Below are positions 42,912 to 52,202 of a DNA stretch of 64,000 nucleotides, piece by piece. This DNA comes from Salinispira pacifica (GTDB lineage Bacteria; Spirochaetota; Spirochaetia; DSM-27196; Salinispiraceae), in NCBI RefSeq assembly GCF_000507245.1, contig NC_023035.1:3391570-3455569 (forward strand), read 5' to 3'. The notes beneath the pieces were generated by a model that did not search any database, was not told where the DNA came from, and saw nothing but the letters and a program-made list of their open reading frames with translations. Numbering within the stretch: position 1 is the stretch's first letter; the number at the start of each line of letters is the position of its first letter. The translations under genes and the position numbers were made by a program.

Positions 42912-44729
42912 TTAAAGATAGAGCATGTCCACCATGGTCATGGTGACGATAAATGAGATCACATTCATGGGCAGCCCCACTTTCAGAAAATCCCGGAACC
43001 GGTACTGGGCGGCGCTTTGGACAATCAGATTGGTCTGATAACCCATGGGAGTGGAAAAACTGCTTCCCGCAGCAACTATGAGCACCATAATCATGGCCCG
43101 GGTGTCGATTCCCATGCTCTGGGAAAGGCTCATGACAATGGGAAACAGAAGAACCGCCGCCGCATTGTTGGTGATCAGTTCGGTAATGATATTGGTGATA
43201 ATAAACACCACAGCCAGAATTCCCAGGGGACCTAAAAACCGTGAGAGGGTAAACAGCTGTTCTCCGATTCCCTCGGCAATTCCCGTATTCTGGAGGGCCG
43301 CCGAAATACCGATGGCCGAGGCGATGATAAACAGCAGATCAAAACGGATCGCCTCCTTCATATCACGGGTGTTGATAGTCCGGGTGGCGAACAGGATGGC
43401 AACCAGGAGGGCTGCGAAGTGGAGAAGCCCCATGGGTCTTCCGCCGAAGCCCATAATGTAGCCCATGGTGCTCAAAGCAGCCAGGGCAATCATGATCACC
43501 GTACCGGCATATACCAGGTAACGCTGCCATTTTTTCAGAACCGTCACCTTCCGGGCTCGGTCCAGCAGATAAAACTCCGGGATCTGTCTCAGCCGCTTCA
43601 CCCGTTCCTGGGTGGTGAGGATCAAAAGGTTGTCCCCGGCCTTCAGCTTCATATCGCCGATGCGGCCGCTGAGTCGTTCACCTTTCCGGTGCACGGCAAG
43701 GACCGCTGCACCGTAGCGGCTTCGGAAGGACATCTGCTTAATGGTTCGTCCCGGCAGCCGGGTATCATCCCGAACAACCAATTCAACCAGATGGTCCTGA
43801 ATATCCCGGGTATCGCTGGCAAAGCTCTTGGGATCCCCTGGAACCAAATGCTTCTCCTGGGCCAGCTCTTCGGCGGCTTCCACATCCCCGGCAAATATCA
43901 GCCGGTCCCCCTCCTTGAGGCGGAAATCCGGAGCCACCGGACCGTACAGATCATCCTTGCGGTACAGCTGGGCAAGATACACCCCCCGGAGATTCCTGAA
44001 CCCCGCATCTTCAACGGTCATGCCCGAAAGAATGCTGCGCTTGGGAACCATCAGCTCGATAAGATATTCATCGCTGTGAGATGCCAGCCGCTGCCCCGGT
44101 TCCTGATAACTGGGAAGCAGATGTCTTCCCAGCACCACCATATAGAGAATACCCGCAACCGTCAGAGGAACACCGATCACTCCGGGCTCAAAGAAAAACA
44201 GCCCGTTCCCGCTGTAATCGGTAAACAGGTTATTGATAAGCAAATTGGTTGAGGTACCGATGATGGTCCACATCCCGCCGATAATCGCTGCATAGCTCAG
44301 AGGGATGAGCAGCCGGCTGCTGGGAACATCATGCTTTTGCGCCCATCCCTTCACAGCCGGAACCAGCATGAGCACAATGGGCGTGTTATTGAGAATGGAT
44401 GAAAAAAGGGCTACCGGGAGCATAAGAACGAAAATCAGTACAGTTTCGAAACGGAACGTCTTTTCAGTGCGGATAAAGCGCACCGCATCCCCGATAATCC
44501 CGGTTTTTTCCACCGCCTTATTCACAATGAACAAAAGGGCAAGGGTTGCAATCACCGGATTTGCGAACCCGCTCAAAGCCTGGGCGGGGGTGATAATCTG
44601 CAGAAGAAACAAAACTCCAACCGCACCCAGAAAAGCAAACACCGGCCGTACCCGGTCGCTGATCAGCACAACAAGGAGAATCACAATGGTTGCGATGGTT
44701 GCAAGCCCGTTGAAGCCCAGCTCCGTCAT
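42912..44729 (-). CDS. SLC13-family anion transporter with two TrkA-C domains
   Basis: 605 aa with many hydrophobic helices split by a soluble central part (about 220-400) holding two RCK/TrkA-C domains (YLAQLYRKDDLYGP then RLKEGDRLIFAGD, and AVLAVHRKGERLSGRIGDMK then AGDNLLILTTQ). The helical parts carry SLC13 signatures NTPIVLMLVP, TNLLINNLF, TNNAAAVLLFPI and GYQTNLIVQSA. Family members take up sulfate, dicarboxylates or similar anions with sodium. With cysQ and cysDNC directly downstream, sulfate is the likely substrate. Confidence 0.9.
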   Translation of the reverse strand: MTELGFNGLATIATIVILLVVLISDRVRPVFAFLGAVGVLFLLQIITPAQALSGFANPVIATLALLFIVNKAVEKTGIIGDAVRFIRTEKTFRFETVLIFVLMLPVALFSSILNNTPIVLMLVPAVKGWAQKHDVPSSRLLIPLSYAAIIGGMWTIIGTSTNLLINNLFTDYSGNGLFFFEPGVIGVPLTVAGILYMVVLGRHLLPSYQEPGQRLASHSDEYLIELMVPKRSILSGMTVEDAGFRNLRGVYLAQLYRKDDLYGPVAPDFRLKEGDRLIFAGDVEAAEELAQEKHLVPGDPKSFASDTRDIQDHLVELVVRDDTRLPGRTIKQMSFRSRYGAAVLAVHRKGERLSGRIGDMKLKAGDNLLILTTQERVKRLRQIPEFYLLDRARKVTVLKKWQRYLVYAGTVIMIALAALSTMGYIMGFGGRPMGLLHFAALLVAILFATRTINTRDMKEAIRFDLLFIIASAIGISAALQNTGIAEGIGEQLFTLSRFLGPLGILAVVFIITNIITELITNNAAAVLLFPIVMSLSQSMGIDTRAMIMVLIVAAGSSFSTPMGYQTNLIVQSAAQYRFRDFLKVGLPMNVISFIVTMTMVDMLYL

Positions 44730-44798
44730 AGGAGGCCCCTGTTTCCGCCAACGGGGATTGCTGCGCTTTCATAGACCGATAAACCGCAGGGACGTTTT

Positions 44799-44922
44799 AC
44801 GCCGCACGCATTAGTCGCGCCGCATGGCATAGTGACGCCGCATGGCATGGTTACGCTGCATTTCATAGTCGCGCCGCCTGTCATAGTTGCGTCGCACGTA
44901 TTAGTTGCGCCGCCGCGGATGG
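44799..44922. repeat. 18-bp tandem repeat, about 6.5 copies
   Basis: Units of the form (A/G)CGCCGCAYGGCATAGTN start at 44799, 44817, 44835, 44853, 44871 and 44889, with a partial unit at 44907. Because 18 is a multiple of 3, every frame gives a hexapeptide repeat; on the minus strand it reads like MPCGVT, MPCGAT, NACGVK. The repeats fill the gap between manC and the transporter gene. The 70-codon frame (44726-44938) shows no ribosome site or known family. Confidence 0.85.
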
Positions 44923-44938
44923 CCTCATGCACATACAT

Positions 44939-46714
44939 TCAGCGCAGCCACGCATAATCGTCTTCAAGACGCTGTACGTCGCTTTCATCGATCTGTACGC
45001 TCTGACCGCCCCGGGTCTGATCGCTTGCTTCATGGGCTCCGCTGATATCCGGGTGGGGGACAGTAGCGTCCCTTTTTCCGTCATGCTCTTCGGCAGCTGC
45101 GGCCGCCGCTTCTTCACTTGCTGCGGTCCCTGCACCGTCTCCGGCCGCCGCCGATGAGACCTGATCCCTGGAAATACCCGTCCTCTCGGGGGCATCGGCA
45201 TCCGCCACAGCAAGCTGTGTTTCAATTATTATGAGGGTTTCGTCAACGGGATTCTCTATTCGGTGATATGCGCCCATGGGGATTTCAACACCCTGGCCGG
45301 GATAGTAGTGTTTCCGGCTTTTTTCGATCTGTACCAGGGCCTGGCCTGAAACAATGGTCCAGTGCTCCTCACGTTTGAAATGCCGCTGGAGGCTGGTGCG
45401 CTTTCCCGGCTTGATCTCTATGCGCCGGACCATGTACGCCCCGCCGTCATGGAGGGTGGTGTACTGTCCCCACGGCCGCTCTATTGTGGGGAAGCGTTCG
45501 GTAAGTCTGGATTCAGGTCCGTCCCGCTGCTCCAGCTCTTTCACCACGTTCTTTACCTTCTGACTGCTTCCCCTGCGGGAAATCAGAAGGGCATCTGGAG
45601 TCTCAACCACCATAAGATCTTCAACATCTATCATGGCGACCTGCCGGCCGCCGCCGATCACCAAATTCCGCCGGGAATCTATGTACACGGGATCAACATC
45701 CGCCGCCGAAGCGTTTCCGTCGTCATCAAAATCCGCCTGATCGCCCGAAAGAGCATCTGCGGTTTCGCCTGATCCATCACGGTAAAAATCGTAGAGGGCA
45801 TCCAGGCTTCCCAGATCGCTCCAGCCGATATCGCAGGGTACCACGGCAATTTTGCGGCTCTTCTCCATTACTGCATAGTCCACCGAAATGGCGGGAATGC
45901 CCTCCATATCATTGACTTCAGGCTGCCAGGGGGTACGCTCTTTCCGGGCGGCGGGACCGCCGGCAGCTTTGAAAGCCGCAAGGGATGCCGAGTACACGTC
46001 CGGGGCATGAAGCTTCAGCTCTTCCAGGAACGTCCCCGCCCTGAAGCAGAACATGCCGCTGTTCCAGTAAAAATTCCCCGCTTCCACGAACTTCTCTGCG
46101 GTGGCCTGGTCCGGCTTCTCCCGAAAGGCCTTCACAGCATACGACGGGTCGGCATCCGACCCGGAATCACCCGGACCGTTATTTCCGTCATCGCCTCTGC
46201 TGGATGCTGATGCGGCTGCTTCGATATACCCGAACCCTGTTTCCGGATACTCGGGTCTGATGCCGAAGGTCACGATCCGCCCTTCCCGGGCCAGCTCCAC
46301 CGCCGTATCAACGGCCCGTGCGTAGGCTTCCTCTTTTTCTATTAAATGATCCGAGGGAGTGGCAAGAATAATTGCGTTTTCATCCACCAGCATCGCTGCC
46401 AGGGCCATTGCCGGGGCGGTATTGCGTCCCACCGGTTCGATGAGGCCGAAATGCTCATGGATGCCCAGTCCTTCCATCTGATTGAAGCCCAGGAACGCCT
46501 GATGCCTGTTGGCAGCCAGCATGGTGGCCGAAGCGATCTTCCGGTTTCTGGCCACTGTGCGCTCGAAGAGGGTCTGTCCCCGGAGAATCCGTGAGAACTG
46601 CTTAGGTAGGAGTTTTCGGGAGAGGGGCCAGAGTCTGCTCCCCACCCCTCCGCAGAGTATGAGGTTTACGAGCTGGTCCTGGCTGTGGTCGGGTTTTGTG
46701 CTGTCATTTGACAT
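44939..46714 (-). CDS. manC: Mannose-1-phosphate guanylyltransferase / mannose-6-phosphate isomerase
   Basis: 591 aa from the ATG ending at 46714 (MSNDSTKPDHS), just after GGAGTGGAT; an open frame reaching 46816 runs through MITE 2 and is not natural. Pyrophosphorylase signature LCGGVGSRLWPLSRKLLPKQF is near the start; the C-terminal cupin isomerase part has RPWGQYTTLHDGG, KPGKRTSLQRHFKREEHW and YHRIENPVDETLIIIETQ. It makes GDP-mannose for surface glycans. Low-complexity acidic inserts (SSRGDDGNNGPGDSGSDADP, DQADFDDDGNASAADVD) and an Ala/Glu-rich tail of about 90 residues are unusual. Confidence 0.93.
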   Translation of the reverse strand: MSNDSTKPDHSQDQLVNLILCGGVGSRLWPLSRKLLPKQFSRILRGQTLFERTVARNRKIASATMLAANRHQAFLGFNQMEGLGIHEHFGLIEPVGRNTAPAMALAAMLVDENAIILATPSDHLIEKEEAYARAVDTAVELAREGRIVTFGIRPEYPETGFGYIEAAASASSRGDDGNNGPGDSGSDADPSYAVKAFREKPDQATAEKFVEAGNFYWNSGMFCFRAGTFLEELKLHAPDVYSASLAAFKAAGGPAARKERTPWQPEVNDMEGIPAISVDYAVMEKSRKIAVVPCDIGWSDLGSLDALYDFYRDGSGETADALSGDQADFDDDGNASAADVDPVYIDSRRNLVIGGGRQVAMIDVEDLMVVETPDALLISRRGSSQKVKNVVKELEQRDGPESRLTERFPTIERPWGQYTTLHDGGAYMVRRIEIKPGKRTSLQRHFKREEHWTIVSGQALVQIEKSRKHYYPGQGVEIPMGAYHRIENPVDETLIIIETQLAVADADAPERTGISRDQVSSAAAGDGAGTAASEEAAAAAAEEHDGKRDATVPHPDISGAHEASDQTRGGQSVQIDESDVQRLEDDYAWLR

Positions 46715-46737
46715 ATCCACTCCTCGTTGCATGTATG

Positions 46738-46880
46738 CAGTGCACCAAAGCTTGTGAAACGCAAATCTTTCACTCAGACACCCATGCATATGGTACCGAA
46801 AAAAAATGGTACTCAATCAGTAGCGGTCCGTTCACAGAAAACATGGAAAATCCGGGTTTTTCACAAGCTTTGGTGCACTG
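46738..46880. mobile_element. MITE 2 (143 bp)
   Basis: Ends CAGTGCACCAAAGCTTGTGA and its inverse. These ends match the IS at 50720 more closely (CCAAAG) than the MITE 1 and 3 ends (CGGAAG) do. Read on the minus strand the interior has GACCGCTACTGAT, as in MITE 3. It is placed between the stop of metF and the start of manC. Confidence 0.85.
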
Positions 46881-46894
46881 TACAAGGGTCAATA

Positions 46895-47881
46895 CTACCC
46901 CCGGACGGAATAGCTTTCCAACCCCAAACTCTTCATTATCCTGATGGACGCTCCCGAATTATTCAGGGTATACAGATGAATACCCGCAACCTGATGATTT
47001 AAAAGGTCGCTGATCTGTTCGCTGGTCCAGTGTTCACCCACCCTTGATACCGCATCCCGGACCTCCGGAGTATTGTTTTCGGCGGCACCGTAGATGCCCC
47101 ACTGACCGCCGTTATTATTCACCGTCCGCTTAAGACGCTGCAATAATGCCGCAGGGAAACGGCTGCCTCCGGATAACTCGGCCATCTTCTCCATGCCTTT
47201 AACGGATGTAACCGGCATAAGTCCGGCAATAATGGGAATATCAATTCCCGCCATCCGGCACCGCTCACGATAATCGTAAAAATCCCTGTTGTCAAAAAAC
47301 ATTTGAGTGACAATATAATCCGCCCCGGCCTCAACTTTGGCTTTCAGGTAATCCATTTCCTTCAGACGGTTTGCGGTGGCAGGATGCCCTTCGGGAAAGC
47401 CCGCCACACCCACACCAAAATGCGGATACTTCCGCTTAATGTATGCAACCAAATCGGCGGCGTAGGTGAACGGCGTATCAGCCGTTGCGCTGTCGTCCGC
47501 CCCGGTGCTACGGCCTTTGTCAACACTCCCTACGGGTAGAGGGACATCACCCTTGAGAGCCAGAATATTATGGATCCCTTCCCGGTCATATCGTTCAAGA
47601 ATTGCGGCGATTTCCGATTCACTGCTCTGCTCGCAGGTAAGATGAGCCACAACCGGAAGCCCTTCGCCGTGAATCCGGCTCACCAGATCATGGGTGTTAT
47701 CCCGGGTGCTGCCGCCGGCACCGTAGGTCACCGAAACATATGCAGGATTCAGAGGAAGCAGTTCGCGCATGGTCTTAAACAGCTTCTCCCAGCCCCGGGG
47801 TGTTTTGGGAGGGAAAAATTCGAAGCTGAAGGGAATCTTTCCCTCATCATTGCAGCCGTTGAAAATATCTTTTACCAGCAT
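46895..47881 (-). CDS. metF: Methylenetetrahydrofolate reductase
   Basis: 328 aa. FAD-dependent TIM barrel: IPFSFEFFPPKTPRGWEKLF (catalytic Glu), VSVTYGAGGSTR, HLTCEQSSESEIAAILERYD, GVAGFPEGHP, TQMFFDNRDFYDY and the end region GIHLYTLNNSGASIRIM. It makes 5-methyltetrahydrofolate for MetE. It starts 3 nt after the metK stop, so metK-metF are one operon that recycles methyl groups; metE is 16 kb to the left. An in-protein low-complexity stretch (VDKGRSTGADDSATADT) is seen, as in other genes here. Confidence 0.95.
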   Translation of the reverse strand: MLVKDIFNGCNDEGKIPFSFEFFPPKTPRGWEKLFKTMRELLPLNPAYVSVTYGAGGSTRDNTHDLVSRIHGEGLPVVAHLTCEQSSESEIAAILERYDREGIHNILALKGDVPLPVGSVDKGRSTGADDSATADTPFTYAADLVAYIKRKYPHFGVGVAGFPEGHPATANRLKEMDYLKAKVEAGADYIVTQMFFDNRDFYDYRERCRMAGIDIPIIAGLMPVTSVKGMEKMAELSGGSRFPAALLQRLKRTVNNNGGQWGIYGAAENNTPEVRDAVSRVGEHWTSEQISDLLNHQVAGIHLYTLNNSGASIRIMKSLGLESYSVRG

Positions 47882-47884
47882 GAT

Positions 47885-49051
47885 CTACAAAGCCGCCTTC
47901 AGAGCACTTGCACGGTCTGTTTTCTCCCAGCTGAAACCGTCCCTTCCGAAATGACCGTAGTTGGTGGTGCTGCGGTAGATCGGCTTGAGCAGATCCAGTT
48001 CGCTGATGATTCCCTTCGGAGAAAGGTCAAACACCTGCTTAACCGCCTCTGCAATCTGATAATCCTCTACTTCAGCGGTGCCGAAACTGTTCACCATTAC
48101 ACTCACGGGGAACGGGACGCCGATGGCATATGCAAACTGTACCTCTGCACGGTCTGCGAGGCCGGCAGCCACGATATTCTTTGCTACATAGCGGGCCATG
48201 TACGCCGCAGAACGGTCCACTTTGCTGGGATCCTTCCCGCTGAATGCGCCGCCGCCGTGCCGTCCCATACCGCCGTATGTATCAACAATAATTTTCCTTC
48301 CGGTAAGTCCGGCATCACCATGGGGCCCGCCGATTACGAACCGTCCGGTGGGGTTAATAAAAAAATCTGTCTCGGGTGTGAGAAGCCCTGTGGGTTCAAG
48401 CACAGGTCGGATAATTTCTTCACGGATGCATTCCTCGAGATCGCTGCGCTCCACATCAGGATCGTGCTGATGACTCACCACTACCGAATCCACCCCTACA
48501 GGCGTGAATCCGTCATATTTAATTGATACCTGGCTCTTGCTGTCAGGCCTCAGCCAGGGAATGTCCCCGCTTTTACGTAATTCGGCGGCTCTGCGGAGAA
48601 TCCGGTGAGCAAAACTTACCGGTGCGGGCATCAGCTCACCAGTTTCATTGCAGGCAAACCCGAACATCATCCCCTGGTCCCCGGCACCCTGTTCCCCTGA
48701 GTACAGCCCTGATCCGTTGACACCCTGAGCGATGTCCGGACTTTGGCTGTGTATCACATTGAGAACCGACATACTTTCCCAGTCCAAACCGTAATCCGCG
48801 TGGGTGTATCCGATATCCCGCACAACATCCCGGGCAATCTGCTGAATATCCACATAGGTGTCAGTGGTAATTTCCCCGCCTATAAGAACCATTCCGGTGG
48901 TAGTATATGTTTCACAGGCCACATGCGCACCGGGGTCATCACTGAGACATGCATCCAGAACTGCATCAGAAACCTGATCCGCAAGCTTATCCGGATGCCC
49001 CTCGGATACAGACTCGGAAGTAAAAACATACTTCTCTTTATGTTGGGCCAT
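47885..49051 (-). CDS. metK: S-adenosylmethionine synthetase
   Basis: 388 aa, family length. Motifs: [20 protein letters not shown] (ATP/Mg site), [59 protein letters not shown]. It makes SAM from methionine and ATP. It has a very good AGGAGG site and is followed by metF. The 180 bp upstream show no recognised SAM riboswitch. Confidence 0.97.
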   Translation of the reverse strand: MAQHKEKYVFTSESVSEGHPDKLADQVSDAVLDACLSDDPGAHVACETYTTTGMVLIGGEITTDTYVDIQQIARDVVRDIGYTHADYGLDWESMSVLNVIHSQSPDIAQGVNGSGLYSGEQGAGDQGMMFGFACNETGELMPAPVSFAHRILRRAAELRKSGDIPWLRPDSKSQVSIKYDGFTPVGVDSVVVSHQHDPDVERSDLEECIREEIIRPVLEPTGLLTPETDFFINPTGRFVIGGPHGDAGLTGRKIIVDTYGGMGRHGGGAFSGKDPSKVDRSAAYMARYVAKNIVAAGLADRAEVQFAYAIGVPFPVSVMVNSFGTAEVEDYQIAEAVKQVFDLSPKGIISELDLLKPIYRSTTNYGHFGRDGFSWEKTDRASALKAAL

Positions 49052-49231
49052 GTGACCTCCTGTAGTAACACGAATGATATATCAGCCTCTATTTCCGAAA
49101 AACTTTCATATATGGATTGAGGCCGGGATTATGAGTGGGAATATATAGAAAAGGAGGGGGATAATCAAGGATTGCATCGTTATATCGCGATTCAATGATA
49201 TCTCCTGATATCCAACCGGGTACTCATGGCG

Positions 49232-50692
49232 TTACCCGCGGAAAGCTTCCAGACGGTTCCGCCCGCCCTCCTTGGCAGCATACAGAGCCTGATCAGCCTG
49301 TTTCAGCACTTCAGAAGCCGACTCGGAGGAATCGCCCCGTTGGGACAACCCCATGCTCACCGTAATGCTCACGGTTTTCGGTACCTGACCTTTTACCCCA
49401 CCCTGCATCTCCCGGCTCTTACTTCCACCCGACCTTGAATGGCCAGTCTTACGGTTACCCGAAACTGCCTTTCGGCCGACAGACTCCGACCTTCGACTGC
49501 TCAAGCTGTGACGGTAGGGACGGAAAAATTTCCTCAACGCAAAAGGGTAGCCGGCGATCTTTCTTCTGATGCTGTCAGCAAGCTGCGCCGCTTCCCCGGC
49601 TTCAAGACCTGGATACAGGAGTACAAACTCCTCTCCTCCGTAGCGGTACGCAGTGCCCGGGCGTGCATTGGCAGACATAATTCTGGCTACCATCTTCAGC
49701 ACCTGGTCCCCCACATCATGCCCATAGCTGTCATTAAAGCTTTTAAACTTATCAACATCCACCATTACAATGCTGTATTTCTTTCCCAGATTGGACAGGG
49801 CATCGTCAAAAGCCCGACGTCCGGGAAGCTCTGTCAGTTGATCCTGATACGCCATGCGATATGAGATATCGAATAGAGTGACCACCTCCAGCAGGGCTGC
49901 AGTAAAAACCGCCAACGCTAAAAACCCATGAAGTCCGGGCTCCACCCCCTCTCCGGCCAAGAACATAAACTCCGGCGTCAACTCATTGCTATCCAACCCA
50001 GCAGTCACAAGCTCAGGATAACTCTCCATCCCTGCCATCCGGATCATAACCAGGGAAATCACCAGTATCCACAACACTGCCGCCATATCCCGCCCCGGCC
50101 TCAGAACATACCTGATAATTCCCATAATCAGTGCGCCGGCATACAAAAACAACGACCAGGAAGAAATACCCAATTCAGCCAATTTGGAATCAGGAGGCAC
50201 CAAATCCAGGGACGCGGCCCACCTTGTAAGTGGAAGCCCTGCATACTGCTCAAGGAGAAATCTCAGCAAAACCGGTACGGCGATGCAAAGCAGGAGCAAT
50301 CTGGTATGAGGACTGAAAATTCCCCGTTCCCGGGCAAACATGAATACAAGAAACGCCCAGGGAATAAAGATATAGGCCCAGTAAGCGCCGTTTGTAAGCT
50401 CCTCCTGCTGAAAGAACCACATCTGTATGATAAGCAAAAGCGTAAAATAAAATCCCCGAGCCCGGAAATAGCGCAGAGAAAAGGAGAATATGGCCATCAT
50501 ACCGATCACCAGGGCTGCATCCAGAAGGTTCAGTACAACCTGGGATATGCGGGAAGCTTCGCTGAAGCCGCCCATCGGCAGATATATTACCCCTATAAAC
50601 ACAGCGAAAAACACAGCTCCTGGGACGAGAATAGGCAGAAGGTAATCGCCGAGGATGCGGCGGATTGTTGGGATTTCCATGGTTTTCAGCAT
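49232..50692 (-). CDS. Membrane-bound diguanylate cyclase (GGDEF)
   Basis: 486 aa from the ATG ending at 50692 (MLKTMEIPTIRR), after CAGGT; the frame runs on to 50839 only because of the neighbouring IS. The N-terminus has about seven or eight hydrophobic helices (10-285) of a sensor-type membrane domain. The GGDEF domain starts near 310 (YQDQLTELPGRRAFDDAL) with VDVDKFKSFNDSYGHDVGDQ and the active-site motif RYGGEEFVLLY. Between the motif and the end is a 45-residue basic low-complexity insert (HSLSSRRSESVGRKAVSGNR) not usual in the domain. It makes c-di-GMP, which often controls exopolysaccharide. Confidence 0.92.
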   Translation of the reverse strand: MLKTMEIPTIRRILGDYLLPILVPGAVFFAVFIGVIYLPMGGFSEASRISQVVLNLLDAALVIGMMAIFSFSLRYFRARGFYFTLLLIIQMWFFQQEELTNGAYWAYIFIPWAFLVFMFARERGIFSPHTRLLLLCIAVPVLLRFLLEQYAGLPLTRWAASLDLVPPDSKLAELGISSWSLFLYAGALIMGIIRYVLRPGRDMAAVLWILVISLVMIRMAGMESYPELVTAGLDSNELTPEFMFLAGEGVEPGLHGFLALAVFTAALLEVVTLFDISYRMAYQDQLTELPGRRAFDDALSNLGKKYSIVMVDVDKFKSFNDSYGHDVGDQVLKMVARIMSANARPGTAYRYGGEEFVLLYPGLEAGEAAQLADSIRRKIAGYPFALRKFFRPYRHSLSSRRSESVGRKAVSGNRKTGHSRSGGSKSREMQGGVKGQVPKTVSITVSMGLSQRGDSSESASEVLKQADQALYAAKEGGRNRLEAFRG

Positions 50693-50719
50693 AATACCTG
50701 AATCAGGGAAAGTCCAAAA

Positions 50720-52118
50720 CAGTGCACCAAAGCTTGTAAAAAACTTTCGTCGCAATCCGGCCGATACGCTCCGAAATATCGCTCCGGAAACCAGCCCGAT
50801 TTCAGGTCTACAACCAGCCCTGACCGCCCCGTCTCTCACACTTCAGCTCAGTCAAACCCACACATGAAACGGCAGCCTGCGGCCTGAATCAATCCCCCGG
50901 TTTCGCCATCCAAGCAGCCAGGTCATCTTCTCAGGTTCCCATAAGCTGCATTTGTTCAGAAACACTCTCCTAGCCCAGTGTTTTCTGAGCACCTCGTGAA
51001 GCTTCCAACCCGGAACGCCAAGCTGTTCTCCCCTGGTCTTCCAGTTTCCTTTTCTCTGATCCCGTACCCTCCGGGGCATGAGATAATTGTGCACCATCTG
51101 ATATATGCTCAGCCGCACCATCATTGCTGCAGGAGATCGGGCGAACTGTACCGACTCCCTCACGTGGTTCGCCTGATCTTTGCGAAACTGCCGGTCCACA
51201 TAATTCACCGGGAACAGCCGGTTGGTCGGGGTGCGCGGCAGGGTGGATGAATACTGACAATGACGGATCCGGGACCTGCCCTCAGGCACCTTCGAAAGGG
51301 CCCGAACATACGCCTTGTGATAGTCGGTATTCAGCGTAACATCCGGTATGTCTTTATCTTTCATGTATTTACACAAGTGGGTAAGGATGGACTGGACCGA
51401 TTTCTCAACGGCATTTCCCGGAGCCTTGCCCAGGGTTTGCTCCAAGTCAGTTCGCTTCTGCTTCTGTTTATCTGTCATCTGTCCTTTACGCCTCAGCTGG
51501 GAGTAGCCCATTGCGTATATCAACTCTGAGCCGCTTCCCACCAGGATATTGATGTTGTTGGGGAAGAACTGACTCACGCTGAAGGATTCAAAGCCGTCCA
51601 GGGCGAACTCATCTTCCGGTTTGATCAGCTTGCGCATATCAGAATGGATGGCCAGAAGTACCCGGCAGATGCGCTCGTATCTGTTCTGGATCTGCTCATA
51701 GCGCATACCGGTGAAGCGGGTCATGTTGCCCTGTCCGCTGGAAGAGACAAGCTGGCGAATCAGCTGGATGTAGTCCACCGGCTTTTTCACGTAGTAATCC
51801 ATGCGGAATGTCTGGAGGGAAAAGGTCTTGCCGCAATCCTGACAGCGATAACGCGGAACCCTGCCGAAGGCTTTGGTGAAGTAGCATCCATGAAACCTGA
51901 ACCATGACTGATCATGGGGTTTCTGGTCTGCAAACCGGGGGCAATGGGGGTTTGAGCAGTGGGGGACCGGGCTGTGGTGAGTAAAATCAAGGGAATTTGT
52001 GCTGATTTGGGTCAGCAGTCTGGTGATGTATGGTTGTAATGTGTTCATAAACCATACACCGGAAAAGAATTACTGCTGCTTGTATTTGCTGTGTTTTTTT
52101 ACAAGCTTTGGTGCACTG
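50720..52118. mobile_element. Complete 1399-bp insertion sequence
   Basis: Bounded by at least 24-bp perfect terminal inverted repeats (CAGTGCACCAAAGCTTGT followed by an A run). It carries one transposase gene. AAAA lies on the left (50716-50719) and a run of A on the right, so a 4-bp duplication cannot be told from chance. It separates the GGDEF gene from the glucosylglycerate locus. The same ends bound three MITEs in the window. Confidence 0.92.
50852..52048 (-). CDS. DDE-type IS transposase with N-terminal zinc ribbon
   Basis: 398 aa. N-terminal zinc-binding part: CSNPHCPRFA, then GRVPRYRCQDCGKTFSLQ (two CxxC/CxxxxC pairs). The following helix-turn-helix-like segment is RQLVSSSGQGNMTRFTGMRY. 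Candidate catalytic residues are Asp in FALDGFESF (about 149), Asp in TLNTDYHKAY (about 243) and Glu in HVRESVQFARS (about 301). The family was not recognised with certainty; the zinc-ribbon layout recalls IS1595/IS1-like groups. The gene is intact and has both terminal repeats, so it may be active. Confidence 0.85.
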   Translation of the reverse strand: MNTLQPYITRLLTQISTNSLDFTHHSPVPHCSNPHCPRFADQKPHDQSWFRFHGCYFTKAFGRVPRYRCQDCGKTFSLQTFRMDYYVKKPVDYIQLIRQLVSSSGQGNMTRFTGMRYEQIQNRYERICRVLLAIHSDMRKLIKPEDEFALDGFESFSVSQFFPNNINILVGSGSELIYAMGYSQLRRKGQMTDKQKQKRTDLEQTLGKAPGNAVEKSVQSILTHLCKYMKDKDIPDVTLNTDYHKAYVRALSKVPEGRSRIRHCQYSSTLPRTPTNRLFPVNYVDRQFRKDQANHVRESVQFARSPAAMMVRLSIYQMVHNYLMPRRVRDQRKGNWKTRGEQLGVPGWKLHEVLRKHWARRVFLNKCSLWEPEKMTWLLGWRNRGIDSGRRLPFHVWV

Positions 52119-52202
52119 AAAAAAACATTTGCGAAGGCTTTCAGCCTCGGCTATTCTATGTAGCAGATCAACAACCCAGCCAATAAGGTGCGGGAGGAAA
52201 CC

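Noticed and set aside
44726-44938. 70-codon hexapeptide-repeat gene
   Set aside because: The frame exists because the repeat is a multiple of 3; no ribosome site or known family, so it is listed as a repeat only.
46715-46816. N-terminal extension of manC through MITE 2
   Set aside because: It is an open frame made by the MITE; manC has a good start and ribosome site at 46714 and homologues start there.
49052-49231. SAM riboswitch before metK
   Set aside because: No recognisable conserved SAM-I or SAM-II pattern; only a strong ribosome site is seen.
50716-52122. Target-site duplication of the IS
   Set aside because: AAAA is on both sides, but A runs are common there, so it cannot be told from chance.
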